A stretch of 53,083 nt of DNA from Streptococcus parasanguinis (GCA_018365265.1 JAGZKI010000007.1:1-53083); one strand, 5' to 3'. Positions 21,763 through 31,816 are shown, counted from the first letter of the stretch. The notes: generated by a model from the letters alone, not told the origin. A program made the numbers and translations.

Positions 21763-22317
21763 ATGAAGAAATTTTTTGTAACCCTTGGGCTAGCCATTTT
21801 GGTATTGACTGGTTGTTCGCAATCCCAAACAAAGAAAACTACAACCGCTAGCTCATCTAGCAGTTCCTCTGTTAAAAAAGAAGTAAAAAATGAAGAAAAA
21901 ACCACAACCTTAGTAGGAGATATCAATGGAACAAAACACCGGGATATCATCAAGTCTAAGGGAGATAAGGTTGAAAACCTTCGCATCGAAGTGACGGCCG
22001 ATCTGCCTCAACAACTTGGGACCATCGCAGCAGAGAAGTCGCCTGAAGAGCTCACAGCAGCTATTCAAGCTTTGCTGGAGCAAAATGAAGACTACAAGAA
22101 GCTAAAAACCGTTCCTGGTTTTAGTTTGGAATACACAGTCACCCCAGAAAAGAAATTGCTCTCAACCAGTGTGATTGACCTCAACCAAATTGACGCCAAG
22201 TCTCTAGAAGAAATTTCTTACTTCAAAGATGCTGGTCTCAATGATTTGAAAAACATGAAGGCAGATGCCTTGGTCAAGGCCTTGAAACTGCATGGCATGA
22301 AAGAAGAAGGCCAGTAA
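21763..22317 (+). CDS. DUF1307 (YehR-like) lipoprotein
   Basis: 184 residues. Lipoprotein signal with lipobox LTGC, lipidated C18, then a Ser/Thr-rich linker (TTTASSSSSSSVKK). The mature domain (about 55-184: TTLVGDINGTKHRDIIKSKGDKV, FSLEYTVTPEKKLLSTSVIDL, YFKDAGLNDLKNMKADAL) is the DUF1307 fold, function unknown. Anchored on the outer face of the membrane. Single gene with its own promoter and terminator. Confidence 0.85.
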   Translation: MKKFFVTLGLAILVLTGCSQSQTKKTTTASSSSSSSVKKEVKNEEKTTTLVGDINGTKHRDIIKSKGDKVENLRIEVTADLPQQLGTIAAEKSPEELTAAIQALLEQNEDYKKLKTVPGFSLEYTVTPEKKLLSTSVIDLNQIDAKSLEEISYFKDAGLNDLKNMKADALVKALKLHGMKEEGQ

Positions 22318-22329
22318 GAAGAATAGAAA

Positions 22330-22358
22330 AAGTCGAGTGAAGTCACTTGGCTTTTTTT
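22330..22358 (+). terminator. Terminator after the lipoprotein gene
   Basis: Stem AAGTCGAGTGA / TCACTTGGCTT (two G-T pairs), then seven T. It abuts the response-regulator-type repeats that follow. Confidence 0.8.
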
Positions 22359-22394
22359 AGTGACTTTTGTCATGTGAGCGAGTGACAAAATCAT
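22359..22394 (+). promoter_or_regulatory. Candidate response-regulator operator
   Basis: AGTGACTTTTGTCAT (22359-22373) and AGTGACAAAATCAT (22381-22394) are two similar sites 22 bp apart. The first contains perfect TGAC-N4-GTCA. They also form the inverted repeat TTTTGTCA..TGACAAAA. They end just before the weak -35 (TAGTGG, 22396) of the exporter operon, whose -10 is TATAAT at 22419-22424. The operon encodes its own DesR-type activator. Confidence 0.55.
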
Positions 22395-22395
22395 C

Positions 22396-22424
22396 TAGTG
22401 GCCGTTATTTTCTTTTCATATAAT
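22396..22424 (+). promoter_or_regulatory. Exporter/two-component operon promoter
   Basis: Good -10 TATAAT (22419-22424) but poor -35 TAGTGG at 17 bp spacing, as expected for a promoter needing an activator. Confidence 0.6.
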
Positions 22425-22451
22425 AAAGTCAGAAAGTAAGAGGAAAGAAAA

Positions 22452-22643
22452 ATGAAACAATGGTTATTTAAGGTGTTTACGTTAACAGTGGTTGGAATGG
22501 TCGTCTATTTGATCTTTTCAAAGAATGATAGCCTCTATTACCATTTTCCTTGGGAATTATTTGCTGGGCTTGGCATCATGAGCTGGGCGGTTCAAGAAGG
22601 ATTGAAAATGCTCAAGGCTGTTAAAAAGGAAATGGAGCAATGA
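22452..22643 (+). CDS. Small two-helix membrane protein
   Basis: 63 residues: LFKVFTLTVVGMVVYLIFS and LFAGLGIMSWAVQEGL are the two hydrophobic segments, ending in a charged tail (KMLKAVKKEMEQ). Family not recognised. First gene of the exporter/two-component operon, with AGAGGA upstream. Its stop overlaps the start of a 29-residue frame. Likely an accessory or immunity component of the exporter. Confidence 0.7.
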   Translation: MKQWLFKVFTLTVVGMVVYLIFSKNDSLYYHFPWELFAGLGIMSWAVQEGLKMLKAVKKEMEQ

Positions 22644-22729
22644 AAAAAACGGGAGTGACCTTGGTTGTTTTTGTCATCATTCCGGCTGGCCAAGCCTGGT
22701 TGAAAGGAGAGTATCATGAGTGTCATTAG
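22640..22729 (+). CDS. Possible 29-residue hydrophobic peptide
   Basis: ATG at 22640 overlaps the previous stop (ATGA), and the frame MKKTGVTLVVFVIIPAGQAW.. ends at TAG 22727, overlapping the ATPase start. The stop/start overlaps on both sides suggest translational coupling. It has a basic start and one hydrophobic stretch. It could be a real small protein, or only serve to carry ribosomes to the ATPase start. Confidence 0.4.
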   Translation: MKKTGVTLVVFVIIPAGQAWLKGEYHECH

Positions 22730-23633
22730 AGTAGAAAACTTGAAAAAAAGGATCAAAGGAAAAGTGATTCTAGAAGATCTTTCTTTTGCGGTTGAACGGG
22801 GGGATTGTCTGGCCTTGATCGGGCCTAACGGAGCAGGGAAGACGACCTTGATGAATTGCCTCCTAGGGGATAGGAAGGTGACTTCTGGGATCGTTGAAGT
22901 AGAAGGGAAGGCACCTGGTCATCCTCGATTAAAGGCTAGTGTCTCTTATCTCCCTCAAGAGAATGCCGTCGTGCAAAAGTTAACTGTTCAGGAACTGATC
23001 AACTTCTTTCGCTCCATTTATCCCAATCCCTTAACGGTCAATGAAATCGATGAGCTATTGCGTTTTAGCCTAGAACAAAAGAAACAATTGGCCAGTAAGC
23101 TGTCTGGTGGGCAAAAACGTCTCCTATCCTTTGTTCTAACCTTGATTGGTCGTCCGAGTCTTCTGTTTTTGGATGAGCCAACGGCTGGAATGGATACGTC
23201 TACTCGCCAACGCTTTTGGGAGATTGTCGGGGATTTAAAGGAACAAGGCGTCACTATTGTCTATTCTTCCCATTACATTGAGGAAGTAGAGCATACAGCT
23301 GACCGGATCCTGGTCTTGCATCAGGGACGTTTGCTTCGAGATACGACGCCTCTCGCTATGAGAAGTGAAGAGGTAGAAAAACATTTCACCCTGCCTTTGC
23401 GATACCAAGCTCTAGTGGCAGGGATGGACGGAGTTGGTCGAGTGACTGTCAAACCTGATGCCCTTCAAGTTGTGACACGCGACGCCAATCGTTTGTGGAG
23501 TCAATTGCAAGAAGAAGGCTGTTCGATCCAAGAGATCGAAGTGACCAATCGAAGTTTATTAGATTCTATTTTTGAAAATACAAAGGAAGTAGGTAGAGAA
23601 GATGAAACGCATGAAAGCTCTTGGCGTGGTTGA
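22716..23633 (+). CDS. ABC transporter ATPase
   Basis: 305 residues. Walker A GPNGAGKTT (about 36-44), LSGGQKR signature, Walker B LLFLDEPTAGMD and the H-loop SSHYIEE. About 80 residues after the nucleotide-binding fold form an accessory domain. AAAGGAG lies 7 bp before ATG 22716. It overlaps the permease gene by 32 bp. Works with the following ABC-2 permease; together with the two-component genes it resembles peptide-antibiotic or membrane-stress detoxification modules. Confidence 0.9.
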   Translation: MSVIRVENLKKRIKGKVILEDLSFAVERGDCLALIGPNGAGKTTLMNCLLGDRKVTSGIVEVEGKAPGHPRLKASVSYLPQENAVVQKLTVQELINFFRSIYPNPLTVNEIDELLRFSLEQKKQLASKLSGGQKRLLSFVLTLIGRPSLLFLDEPTAGMDTSTRQRFWEIVGDLKEQGVTIVYSSHYIEEVEHTADRILVLHQGRLLRDTTPLAMRSEEVEKHFTLPLRYQALVAGMDGVGRVTVKPDALQVVTRDANRLWSQLQEEGCSIQEIEVTNRSLLDSIFENTKEVGREDETHESSWRG

Positions 23634-24342
23634 GTGGCATTTGACCAGACGTCAAGCCATTTATTACTTGTTATCAATTGGGATGCCCACGGCTTTTTAT
23701 CTCTTCTTTTCAGGGATGTACCAGGACACACCAGGGGCACCTGCTCACTTTATGAGGGATTATCTCCTCTCCATGACGGCTTTTTCCATGATGTCTACGG
23801 CTCTATTTTCCTTTCCAACAGTTCTTGAAACTGATCGACTCAATAATTGGCAAAAAGTCTTGCGCCATACTCCCGTATCTATGGTAGAATATTATCTAAT
23901 AAAGGTTGTCGGTCTCTTTGTCGACTTTCTCCTATCCATTGTAGTTGTCTTCACCGTGGGTCATGTAGTGCGGCATGTAAATATGCCCCTGCAGGATTGG
24001 ATCCTTGCAGCCTTCCTTCTCATCTTAGGAAGCCTGGCTTTTGTAGCTATCGGTCTGGTCTTGACCTTGCTTCCTTCTAGTCAATTGATGTCGGTTGCGG
24101 GCAATCTCCTCTATATGGGACTGGCTGTCATGGGTGGCCTATGGATGCCCATTAGCCTCTTTCCAGAATGGATGCAAGCCATCGGCAAATGCCTGCCAAC
24201 CTATCAATTGATGGAACTGATCAAGACCTTTTTAAATAAGGGGCAGGTCAATGTTGTTGCTAGTCTCTATTTAAGCTTGTTTACCCTGGTCTTGTTTGTC
24301 CTTGTCATCGTCTATCGTCGTCATTCTGAGGTTCGTACATGA
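23602..24342 (+). CDS. ABC-2 family permease
   Basis: 246 residues with six predicted membrane helices. The N-terminus (MKRMKALGVVEWHLTRRQAIYYLLSIGMPTAFYLFF) and the late GLAVMGGLWMPISLFPEWMQAIGKCLPTYQLMELI segment are typical of ABC-2 exporters. It starts within the ATPase gene and overlaps the sensor kinase by 4 bp (ATGA), so the operon is tightly coupled. Confidence 0.88.
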   Translation: MKRMKALGVVEWHLTRRQAIYYLLSIGMPTAFYLFFSGMYQDTPGAPAHFMRDYLLSMTAFSMMSTALFSFPTVLETDRLNNWQKVLRHTPVSMVEYYLIKVVGLFVDFLLSIVVVFTVGHVVRHVNMPLQDWILAAFLLILGSLAFVAIGLVLTLLPSSQLMSVAGNLLYMGLAVMGGLWMPISLFPEWMQAIGKCLPTYQLMELIKTFLNKGQVNVVASLYLSLFTLVLFVLVIVYRRHSEVRT

Positions 24343-25436
24343 TTGAAAAACTAAAACGTATTCATTATATGTTTTACGTAAGCTTGGTCTTTATGACCTT
24401 CCCTTTTGCTACTATTTTCTTTGGGCAAATTCCCTGGTGGCATTTCTTTTTGGCCCTCTTCTTTATGATAAGTTATCTAGGAATCCTCATTACTGAAAAT
24501 AAGAAACTGACCTGGATTTTTTGGGTTTATCTTCTACTTTATATTGCAGGGAATACCTTCTATATTGGAAGTAATTATATATGGTTTTACTACTATCTAA
24601 GTAATATATTAGTCTATCATTTTGAAATCCGAAATTTTCGTTCCCCTTTTCTTTGGACGGCTATTTTATCGCAATTGATCCTTTTTGGAGCCTTGTTATT
24701 TAATAGTTATTTGAGAAAGGAGGAATGGCTATTTATACTGATTATCTGTTTGTTCATCGCGGTTATGACCTACGGCATGATTCGGATTCGGATGGTGGAA
24801 GAGTTGAAAGCTGATCATGCCAAGCAAAACGCCCAGATCAATCTCTTGCTGGCAGAAAACGAGCGCCATCGGATTGGCCGTGATCTACATGACAGTCTGG
24901 GGCACACCTTCGCCATGCTCAGTGTCAAGGCGGACCTGGCTGATCAGTTCTTAGCATTGGGTCAGGTTGAGAAGGCTCAGGAGCAGGTGCAAGAGATTCG
25001 AGCTATTAGTCAGGAGTCCATGCACCAAGTCCGAGAGATTGTGGAGAACTTGAAGCAGCGAACCCTGGCAAGAGAGCTAGAAACCGTCCAGCAAATGCTG
25101 GAAGTGGCGCAAGTCAAAGTAGAGATTCAAAACGATCTTGATACAGCCAGCATCTCGCCGATCCTAGAGTCTGCTCTGGCCATGGTGTCTCTGGAACTAG
25201 CCACCAATATGATCAAACATGCCAAAGCGACGCAAGCCCTTCTCACTTATCGCTCCACCGAAACAGGGGTGGAAATGGTCGCAGAAGATGATGGGATTGG
25301 CTTTAGTAGAGTTTCCGATAAGGATCTGCACTCGATCCGCGAAAGGATTGCCTTATTGGGAGGAGAGTTAGAGATCAGTCATCAATACAAGCCGACCCGG
25401 ATAGAAATACGGATCCCCTATCAAGAAAGGAAATAA
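24339..25436 (+). CDS. DesK-type sensor histidine kinase
   Basis: 365 residues. Five or six membrane helices in the first 150 residues with almost no outside loop, pointing to sensing within the membrane. The dimerisation/phosphoacceptor motif is [19 protein letters not shown] with H184 (HisKA_3 class); the ATPase has NMIKHAKA and EDDGIGFS (D317-D318-G319). Partner of the next gene; likely reports the state of the exporter or the membrane. Confidence 0.92.
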   Translation: MIEKLKRIHYMFYVSLVFMTFPFATIFFGQIPWWHFFLALFFMISYLGILITENKKLTWIFWVYLLLYIAGNTFYIGSNYIWFYYYLSNILVYHFEIRNFRSPFLWTAILSQLILFGALLFNSYLRKEEWLFILIICLFIAVMTYGMIRIRMVEELKADHAKQNAQINLLLAENERHRIGRDLHDSLGHTFAMLSVKADLADQFLALGQVEKAQEQVQEIRAISQESMHQVREIVENLKQRTLARELETVQQMLEVAQVKVEIQNDLDTASISPILESALAMVSLELATNMIKHAKATQALLTYRSTETGVEMVAEDDGIGFSRVSDKDLHSIRERIALLGGELEISHQYKPTRIEIRIPYQERK

Positions 25437-25437
25437 G

Positions 25438-26037
25438 ATGCGCTTATTAGTTGCAGAAGACCAAAGTATGTTGCGCGATGCCCTCTGCCAGCTCTTGCTT
25501 TTGCAAGAGGATGTTGAAGAAGTCTTGCAGGCTGGAGATGGGCAAGAAGCCATTCGCTTACTCGAAACCCATCCAGTTGATATTGCTATTTTAGATATTG
25601 AGATGCCTATCAAAACAGGGCTAGAAGTGTTGGAATGGGCTAAACGTCAACAACCCCAGCTCAAGGTTGTCATCGTTACCACCTTTAAGCGACCGGGTTA
25701 CTTTGAGCGGGCCCTTAAGGCTGGAGTCGATGCCTATGTCTTAAAAGAACGCCGCATTACGGATTTGATGGGGACCCTGCATACCGTTTTGGCAGGTCAA
25801 AAAGAATATTCTCCTGAATTAATGGAGGGAATCTTGACCCATCCCAATCCTCTAAGCTCTCAGGAGCAAGCAGTCCTAAAAGAAGTCGCCAAGGGAGCTT
25901 CTAACCAAGAAATTGCTGATCGTTTATTTCTCTCTAACGGGACCATCCGCAATTATATGTCAACCATTCTGACCAAGTTGGATGCAGAGAACCGGACCGA
26001 GGCAGCAAAGATTGCTCAAGAAAAGGGTTGGTTATAA
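25438..26037 (+). CDS. DesR/LuxR-type response regulator
   Basis: 199 residues: receiver domain 1-120 with acidic pocket (E6, D7) and phosphoacceptor D53 in ILDIEMP, K-loop VLKERR (canonical Lys followed by E-R), then a NarL/LuxR helix-turn-helix (about 137-195: [40 protein letters not shown]). Starts 1 bp after the kinase stop. Likely binds the repeats at 22359-22394 to activate its own operon. Confidence 0.93.
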   Translation: MRLLVAEDQSMLRDALCQLLLLQEDVEEVLQAGDGQEAIRLLETHPVDIAILDIEMPIKTGLEVLEWAKRQQPQLKVVIVTTFKRPGYFERALKAGVDAYVLKERRITDLMGTLHTVLAGQKEYSPELMEGILTHPNPLSSQEQAVLKEVAKGASNQEIADRLFLSNGTIRNYMSTILTKLDAENRTEAAKIAQEKGWL

Positions 26038-26043
26038 GGAAGC

Positions 26044-26074
26044 AAAGTTTCTAGGATTCCTAGAGACTTTTTTT
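26044..26074 (+). terminator. Terminator of the exporter/two-component operon
   Basis: 12-bp stem AAAGTTTCTAGG / CCTAGAGACTTT (one G-T pair), 3-nt loop, T-run. Confidence 0.85.
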
Positions 26075-26125
26075 GTGATAGACTTAGCAATTCTAGAGAA
26101 ACTCTCATTATTCGGATTTGGATAG

Positions 26126-26140
26126 AAAATTCAGAAAATT
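26126..26140 (+). promoter_or_regulatory. CodY box upstream of ilvB
   Basis: AAAATTCAGAAAATT matches the CodY consensus AATTTTCWGAAAATT at 13 of 15 positions. It lies 12 bp before the -35. CodY would repress the ilv genes when branched-chain amino acids are plentiful. Confidence 0.7.
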
Positions 26141-26152
26141 TACTATTTTTCC

Positions 26153-26180
26153 TTGAAATATTTTCCAAAAATGGTATGAT
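26153..26180 (+). promoter_or_regulatory. ilvBNC promoter
   Basis: TTGAAA (26153-26158), 16-bp spacing, extended -10 TG-G-TATGAT (26172-26180). Confidence 0.75.
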
Positions 26181-26224
26181 AGTAGCATGCTAATTTGAAC
26201 TACAAAGTACTGGAAAGGAGAGAC

Positions 26225-27925
26225 ATGGAGAAAATTACCTTAGAAACTTCAAAAACCGGTTCAGATCTCGTTCTTGAAACCCTACGTGATTTAGGCATTG
26301 ATACAATTTTTGGTTATCCTGGTGGAGCCGTGTTACCTTTATACGATGCTATCTATAGCTTTGAGGGTATCAAGCATATTCTTGGACGACATGAACAAGG
26401 GTGTTTGCATGAAGCCGAAGGATATGCCAAATCAACTGGAAAGCTGGGTGTCGCAGTCGTCACTAGTGGACCGGGGGCTACAAATGCCATTACAGGAATT
26501 GCAGATGCCATGAGTGATAGTGTTCCCTTGTTGGTCTTCACTGGTCAAGTCAATCGAGCTGGTATCGGAAAAGATGCCTTCCAGGAGGCAGATATCGTGG
26601 GAATTACCATGCCCATTACCAAGTACAACTACCAAGTACGTGAGACGGCAGATATTCCACGGGTCATTACAGAAGCTGTTCATATTGCGACGACAGGTCG
26701 TCCAGGTCCGGTGGTAATTGACCTTCCAAAGGATGTGTCTGCTTTAGAGACAGATTTCATCTATGAACCAAGTGTCAATCTTCCAAGTTACCAGCCAACC
26801 ATTGAGCCTAATGAATTGCAGATCAAAAAGATTTTGAAACAATTGGGTAAAGCTAAAAAACCGGTTCTTATTGCTGGTGGTGGCGTAAGTTACGCGGAAG
26901 CGGCTGATGAGCTGATCGCTCTCGCTGAACGTTACCAGATCCCGGTAGTGACAAGCCTTTTAGGTCAAGGGACGATTGCGACCAGTCATCCTCTTTTTCT
27001 AGGAATGGGTGGCATGCACGGTTCCTTCGCGGCCAATATCGCCATGACCGAGACAGATTTCATGATCAGTGTTGGTTGTCGATTTGATGACCGTCTGACA
27101 GGGAATCCAAAAACCTTTGCAAAGAATGCCAAAGTGGCTCACATTGATATTGATCCTGCAGAGATTGGTAAGATCATTGCAGTTGATATTCCAGTCGTTG
27201 GTGATGCGAAAAAAGCCTTGCAACAGTTGCTGGCAGAACCAGTGGTTCATCTGAACACTGAAAAATGGATCGAAAAGGTTACCCAAGATAAGAATCGGGT
27301 CCGTTCATATGATAAGAAAGAACGGGTTGTTCAGCCACAAGCTGTGATTGAACGAGTTGGAGAGTTGACTAAGGGAGATGCTATTGTCGTAACTGACGTT
27401 GGACAACACCAAATGTGGGCAGCTCAATATTATCCCTATCAAAATGAGCGCCAATTGGTCACTTCAGGAGGCCTAGGAACCATGGGATTCGGTGTTCCTG
27501 CCGCCATCGGAGCGAAAATTGCCAATCCAGATAAAGAAGTTGTTCTCTTTGTCGGGGATGGAGGCTTCCAGATGACCAACCAAGAGTTGGCGATCTTAAA
27601 TATCTATAAGGTTCCGATTAAGGTCATCATGCTTAACAACCATTCGCTTGGAATGGTCCGTCAATGGCAAGAAGCTTTCTATGATGGACGAACATCAGAA
27701 TCTGTCTTTGATAGCCTTCCGGATTTCCAATTGATGGCGCAAGCCTACGGGATCAAGAATTATAAATTTGATAATCCTGAAACCCTAGAGAAGGATTTGG
27801 AAGTCATCACAGAAGATGTACCAATGTTCATCGAAGTAGACATTTCTCGGAAAGAGCATGTCTTACCGATGGTACCAGCTGGTAAGAGTAATCATGAGAT
27901 GTTGGGGGTGAAGTTTAATGCGTAG
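26225..27925 (+). CDS. ilvB: Acetolactate synthase large subunit
   Basis: 566 residues. Thiamine-diphosphate enzyme that condenses two pyruvates (or pyruvate with 2-oxobutyrate), the first common step of valine, leucine and isoleucine synthesis. Visible: GYPGGAVLPLYDA near the start, the catalytic glutamate in RHEQGCLHEAEGYA, and the ThDP motif GDGGFQMTNQELAILN..NNHSLGMVRQWQ. ATG 26225 is chosen because AAAGGAG lies 4 bp before it; an in-frame start at 26195 has none. Overlaps ilvN by 8 bp. The CodY box upstream fits amino acid control. No T-box or attenuator was seen. Confidence 0.97.
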   Translation: MEKITLETSKTGSDLVLETLRDLGIDTIFGYPGGAVLPLYDAIYSFEGIKHILGRHEQGCLHEAEGYAKSTGKLGVAVVTSGPGATNAITGIADAMSDSVPLLVFTGQVNRAGIGKDAFQEADIVGITMPITKYNYQVRETADIPRVITEAVHIATTGRPGPVVIDLPKDVSALETDFIYEPSVNLPSYQPTIEPNELQIKKILKQLGKAKKPVLIAGGGVSYAEAADELIALAERYQIPVVTSLLGQGTIATSHPLFLGMGGMHGSFAANIAMTETDFMISVGCRFDDRLTGNPKTFAKNAKVAHIDIDPAEIGKIIAVDIPVVGDAKKALQQLLAEPVVHLNTEKWIEKVTQDKNRVRSYDKKERVVQPQAVIERVGELTKGDAIVVTDVGQHQMWAAQYYPYQNERQLVTSGGLGTMGFGVPAAIGAKIANPDKEVVLFVGDGGFQMTNQELAILNIYKVPIKVIMLNNHSLGMVRQWQEAFYDGRTSESVFDSLPDFQLMAQAYGIKNYKFDNPETLEKDLEVITEDVPMFIEVDISRKEHVLPMVPAGKSNHEMLGVKFNA

Positions 27926-28394
27926 AATGTTAACAGCCAAACTTCAAAACCGCTCAGGTGTTCTGAACCGCTTTACAGGAGTTCTATCGAGACGTCAAGT
28001 CAATATCGAAAGTATCTCTGTTGGTGCAACGGAAAATCCTAACGTATCGCGGATTACCATCATCATTGATGTTGCTTCACATGATGAAGTGGAGCAAATC
28101 ATCAAACAGCTCAACCGCCAGGTGGATGTGATCCGTGTTCGGGATATCACAGATAAACCACACTTGGAGCGCGAAGTGATCTTGGTGAAAGTTTCTGCAC
28201 CTGCTGAGAAGCGGGCAGAAATCTTGGCCATTATTCAACCTTTCCGTGCGACCGTGGTCGATGTAGCCCCAAGCTCGATTACCGTTCAAATGACGGGAAA
28301 TGCAGAAAAGAGCGAAGCCCTCATTCGTGTCATTCGCCCGTATGGGATTAAAAACATTGCCCGCACCGGTGCAACCGGATTTACTCGAGATTAA
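27918..28394 (+). CDS. ilvN: Acetolactate synthase small (regulatory) subunit
   Basis: 158 residues. N-terminal ACT domain (RRMLTAKLQNRSGVLNRFTGVLSRRQVNIESI) that binds valine for feedback control, followed by the C-terminal domain (EREVILVKVSAPAEKRAEIL.. GIKNIARTGATGF). It starts inside ilvB (8-bp overlap), so the two subunits are made together. An inverted repeat TTAAC/GTTAA and a weak hairpin lie between it and ilvC but neither is a convincing terminator. Confidence 0.96.
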   Translation: MRRMLTAKLQNRSGVLNRFTGVLSRRQVNIESISVGATENPNVSRITIIIDVASHDEVEQIIKQLNRQVDVIRVRDITDKPHLEREVILVKVSAPAEKRAEILAIIQPFRATVVDVAPSSITVQMTGNAEKSEALIRVIRPYGIKNIARTGATGFTRD

Positions 28395-28441
28395 TTCTCA
28401 CCTTAACATTGTTAACCCCGCCTTAAAAAGGCAAATAATAA

Positions 28442-29485
<1,044 letters not shown>

Positions 29486-29501
29486 TTGTCTGTAGAAGAC
29501 T

Positions 29502-29534
29502 AAGCAAGTTGGGACACCCTAGCTTGCTTTTTTG
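29502..29534 (+). terminator. Terminator between ilvC and ilvA
   Basis: 12-bp stem AAGCAAGTTGGG / CCTAGCTTGCTT (two G-T pairs), 4-nt loop, T-run. ilvA starts only 28 bp later and I see no separate promoter, so it likely depends on read-through. Confidence 0.8.
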
Positions 29535-29561
29535 ATCAATACACAGCAACAGAGGTATGAA

Positions 29562-30812
29562 ATGATAACAGCAAAAGATGTGGCCAAGGCCCATAAAATA
29601 TTAAGTGGAGTCGTTGTCAATACGCCCCTTGAATACGACCACTATTTATCTGAAAAATATGGGGCAAAGATTTATTTGAAAAAAGAAAATGCCCAACGCG
29701 TTCGTTCTTTCAAAATTCGTGGTGCTTACTTTGCGATCTCTCAATTATCAAAAGAAGAGCGTGAGCGTGGGGTAGTGTGTGCTTCTGCGGGAAACCATGC
29801 GCAAGGGGTTGCTTATACTTGTAATGAAATGAAGATTCCAGCGACCATCTTCATGCCGATTACGACACCGCAACAAAAGATCGGTCAAGTCCGATTCTTT
29901 GGTGGGGATTATGTAACAATCAAGTTAGTTGGGGATACCTTCGACGCTTCAGCGAAGGCAGCACAAGAATTTACTCTTGCAGAAAAACGGACCTTTATTG
30001 ACCCATTTGATGATCCAAACGTACAGGCTGGTCAAGGAACAGTGGCCTACGAAATCCTTGAGGAAGCTCGAAAAGAATCGATTGCTTTTGATGCAGTCCT
30101 TGTTCCTGTGGGAGGTGGTGGCCTCATTTCAGGTGTTTCAACCTACATCAAAGAAACAGAGCCTAGGATTGAGGTCATTGGGGTAGAGGCCGAAGGGGCA
30201 CGCTCCATGAAGGCTGCTTTTGAAGCAGGGGGCCCAGTCAAATTACCAGAAATTGATAAATTTGCAGATGGGATTGCCGTGCAAAAAGTAGGACAATTAA
30301 CCTATGAAGTAACCCGTCAGCATGTGGAAACCCTGGTTGGGGTCGATGAAGGTTTGATTTCAGAGACTTTGATTGATCTTTATTCTAAGCAAGGAATTGT
30401 TGCCGAACCAGCGGGAGCTGCTAGTGTGGCATCTCTAGAGATCTTGCGCGAATACATCAAGGGTAAAACGATCTGTTGTATTATCTCAGGTGGGAATAAT
30501 GATATTAACCGCATGCCTGAAATGGAAGAACGTGCCTTGATCTACGATGGAGTGAAACACTACTTTATCGTCAACTTCCCACAACGTCCAGGAGCCCTTC
30601 GCGAGTTTGTAAATGATATCTTAGGGCCAAATGATGATATCACACGTTTTGAATACATCAAGCGCGCTAGTAAGGGAACAGGCCCTGTCTTGATTGGGGT
30701 TACTTTAGCCAATAAACATGACTATGCAGGTTTGGTCAACCGTATCGAGCGTTTTGATCCGTCTTTCATTAACTTGAACGGCAATGAAACACTCTATAAT
30801 ATGCTCGTCTGA
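29562..30812 (+). CDS. ilvA: Threonine dehydratase (biosynthetic)
   Basis: 416 residues. PLP enzyme turning threonine into 2-oxobutyrate for isoleucine. Schiff-base lysine K51 in SFKIRGAY, the ASAGNHAQGVA phosphate loop region, GGGGLISG and a C-terminal regulatory ACT-like domain of about 85 residues (HYFIVNFPQRPGALREFVNDIL), i.e. the short single-ACT form. ATG 29562 is chosen (AGAGG at 29551-29555), not the upstream in-frame start, which lies inside the terminator. Confidence 0.95.
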   Translation: MITAKDVAKAHKILSGVVVNTPLEYDHYLSEKYGAKIYLKKENAQRVRSFKIRGAYFAISQLSKEERERGVVCASAGNHAQGVAYTCNEMKIPATIFMPITTPQQKIGQVRFFGGDYVTIKLVGDTFDASAKAAQEFTLAEKRTFIDPFDDPNVQAGQGTVAYEILEEARKESIAFDAVLVPVGGGGLISGVSTYIKETEPRIEVIGVEAEGARSMKAAFEAGGPVKLPEIDKFADGIAVQKVGQLTYEVTRQHVETLVGVDEGLISETLIDLYSKQGIVAEPAGAASVASLEILREYIKGKTICCIISGGNNDINRMPEMEERALIYDGVKHYFIVNFPQRPGALREFVNDILGPNDDITRFEYIKRASKGTGPVLIGVTLANKHDYAGLVNRIERFDPSFINLNGNETLYNMLV

Positions 30813-30839
30813 GTATTATACAGAAACAATCGACCATTT

Positions 30840-30874
30840 AAGCAATATATTTTTAAGGAATATATTGCTTTTTT
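30840..30874 (+). terminator. ilvA terminator
   Basis: 12-bp perfect stem AAGCAATATATT / AATATATTGCTT, 7-nt loop, T-run. Confidence 0.88.
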
Positions 30875-30885
30875 ATCAATACTTG

Positions 30886-30894
30886 TGATATGAT
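30886..30894 (+). promoter_or_regulatory. Promoter of the SPFH gene
   Basis: Extended -10 TG-A-TATGAT, 29 bp before the start codon. Confidence 0.6.
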
Positions 30895-30922
30895 ATGCGT
30901 AAATTAAAAGGAGGAACTTTTT

Positions 30923-31816
30923 ATGCCTGGATTTATTATCTTTGTTTTATTCTTGCTACTGGTTGCAGGATTCATTGTGATTAGCTCACTATATGTGGTC
31001 AAGCAACAATCCGTTGCCATCATCGAGCGCTTCGGACGTTATCAAAAAATTAGCGATAGTGGCATTCATATGCGAGCGCCTTTTGGTATCGATAAAATTG
31101 CAGCACGAGTTCAATTGCGCGTCTTGCAGAGTGAGATCGTGGTTGAAACAAAAACTCAGGATAACGTATTCGTTACCATGAATGTGGCGACGCAATACCG
31201 AGTGAACGAAAGCAACGTAAAGGATGCCTACTACAAGTTGATGCGTCCAGAATCACAGATTAAATCATACATTGAAGATGCTTTGCGCTCTTCTGTTCCC
31301 AAGTTGACCTTGGATGAATTATTTGAGAAAAAAGATGAAATCGCCCTTGAAGTTCAAAAACAAGTGGCAGAAGAAATGTCAACTTATGGATATATTATTG
31401 TAAAAACCTTGATCACCAAAGTTGAGCCAGATGCCGAAGTGAAACAATCCATGAACGAGATCAATGCGGCGCAAAGAAAACGCGTGGCAGCTCAGGAATT
31501 GGCAGAAGCAGACAAGATCAAGATCGTTACTGCTGCCGAAGCTGAGGCGGAAAAAGACCGCTTGCACGGGGTCGGTATTGCCGAGCAACGGAAGGCTATT
31601 GTCGATGGATTGGCAGACTCTATTAAAGAGTTAAAAGGAGCCAATGTAGACTTGACCGAAGAGCAAATCATGTCTATTCTGTTAACCAATCAGTACTTAG
31701 ATACCTTAAATAATTTTGCAGATAAGGAAGGGAATAATACGATTTTCCTACCAGCTAACCCAGATGGCGTCGAAAACATTCGTACACAAATATTATCAGC
31801 CCTGAAAGCAAAGTAA
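30923..31816 (+). CDS. SPFH-domain (stomatin/HflC-like) membrane protein
   Basis: 297 residues. One N-terminal membrane helix (FIIFVLFLLLVAGFIVISSLYVV), then the SPFH band-7 domain (QQSVAIIERFGRYQKISDSGIHMRAPFGIDKI.. ..TQDNVFVTMNVATQYRV) and an Ala/Glu-rich coiled coil (AAQRKRVAAQELAEADKIKIVTAAEAEAEKDRL). Such proteins form large membrane-bound scaffolds. AGGAGG upstream. Monocistronic; no NfeD partner gene is nearby. Confidence 0.92.
   Translation: MPGFIIFVLFLLLVAGFIVISSLYVVKQQSVAIIERFGRYQKISDSGIHMRAPFGIDKIAARVQLRVLQSEIVVETKTQDNVFVTMNVATQYRVNESNVKDAYYKLMRPESQIKSYIEDALRSSVPKLTLDELFEKKDEIALEVQKQVAEEMSTYGYIIVKTLITKVEPDAEVKQSMNEINAAQRKRVAAQELAEADKIKIVTAAEAEAEKDRLHGVGIAEQRKAIVDGLADSIKELKGANVDLTEEQIMSILLTNQYLDTLNNFADKEGNNTIFLPANPDGVENIRTQILSALKAK

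Noticed and set aside
26038..26224. T-box or leader-peptide attenuator before ilvB
   Set aside because: The gap holds only a terminator for the upstream operon, a CodY box and a promoter; no T-box sequence or run of Ile/Leu/Val codons.
28403..28432. Terminator between ilvN and ilvC
   Set aside because: There is a TTAAC/GTTAA repeat and a 5-bp hairpin, but no T-run, so ilvBN and ilvC are most likely co-transcribed.
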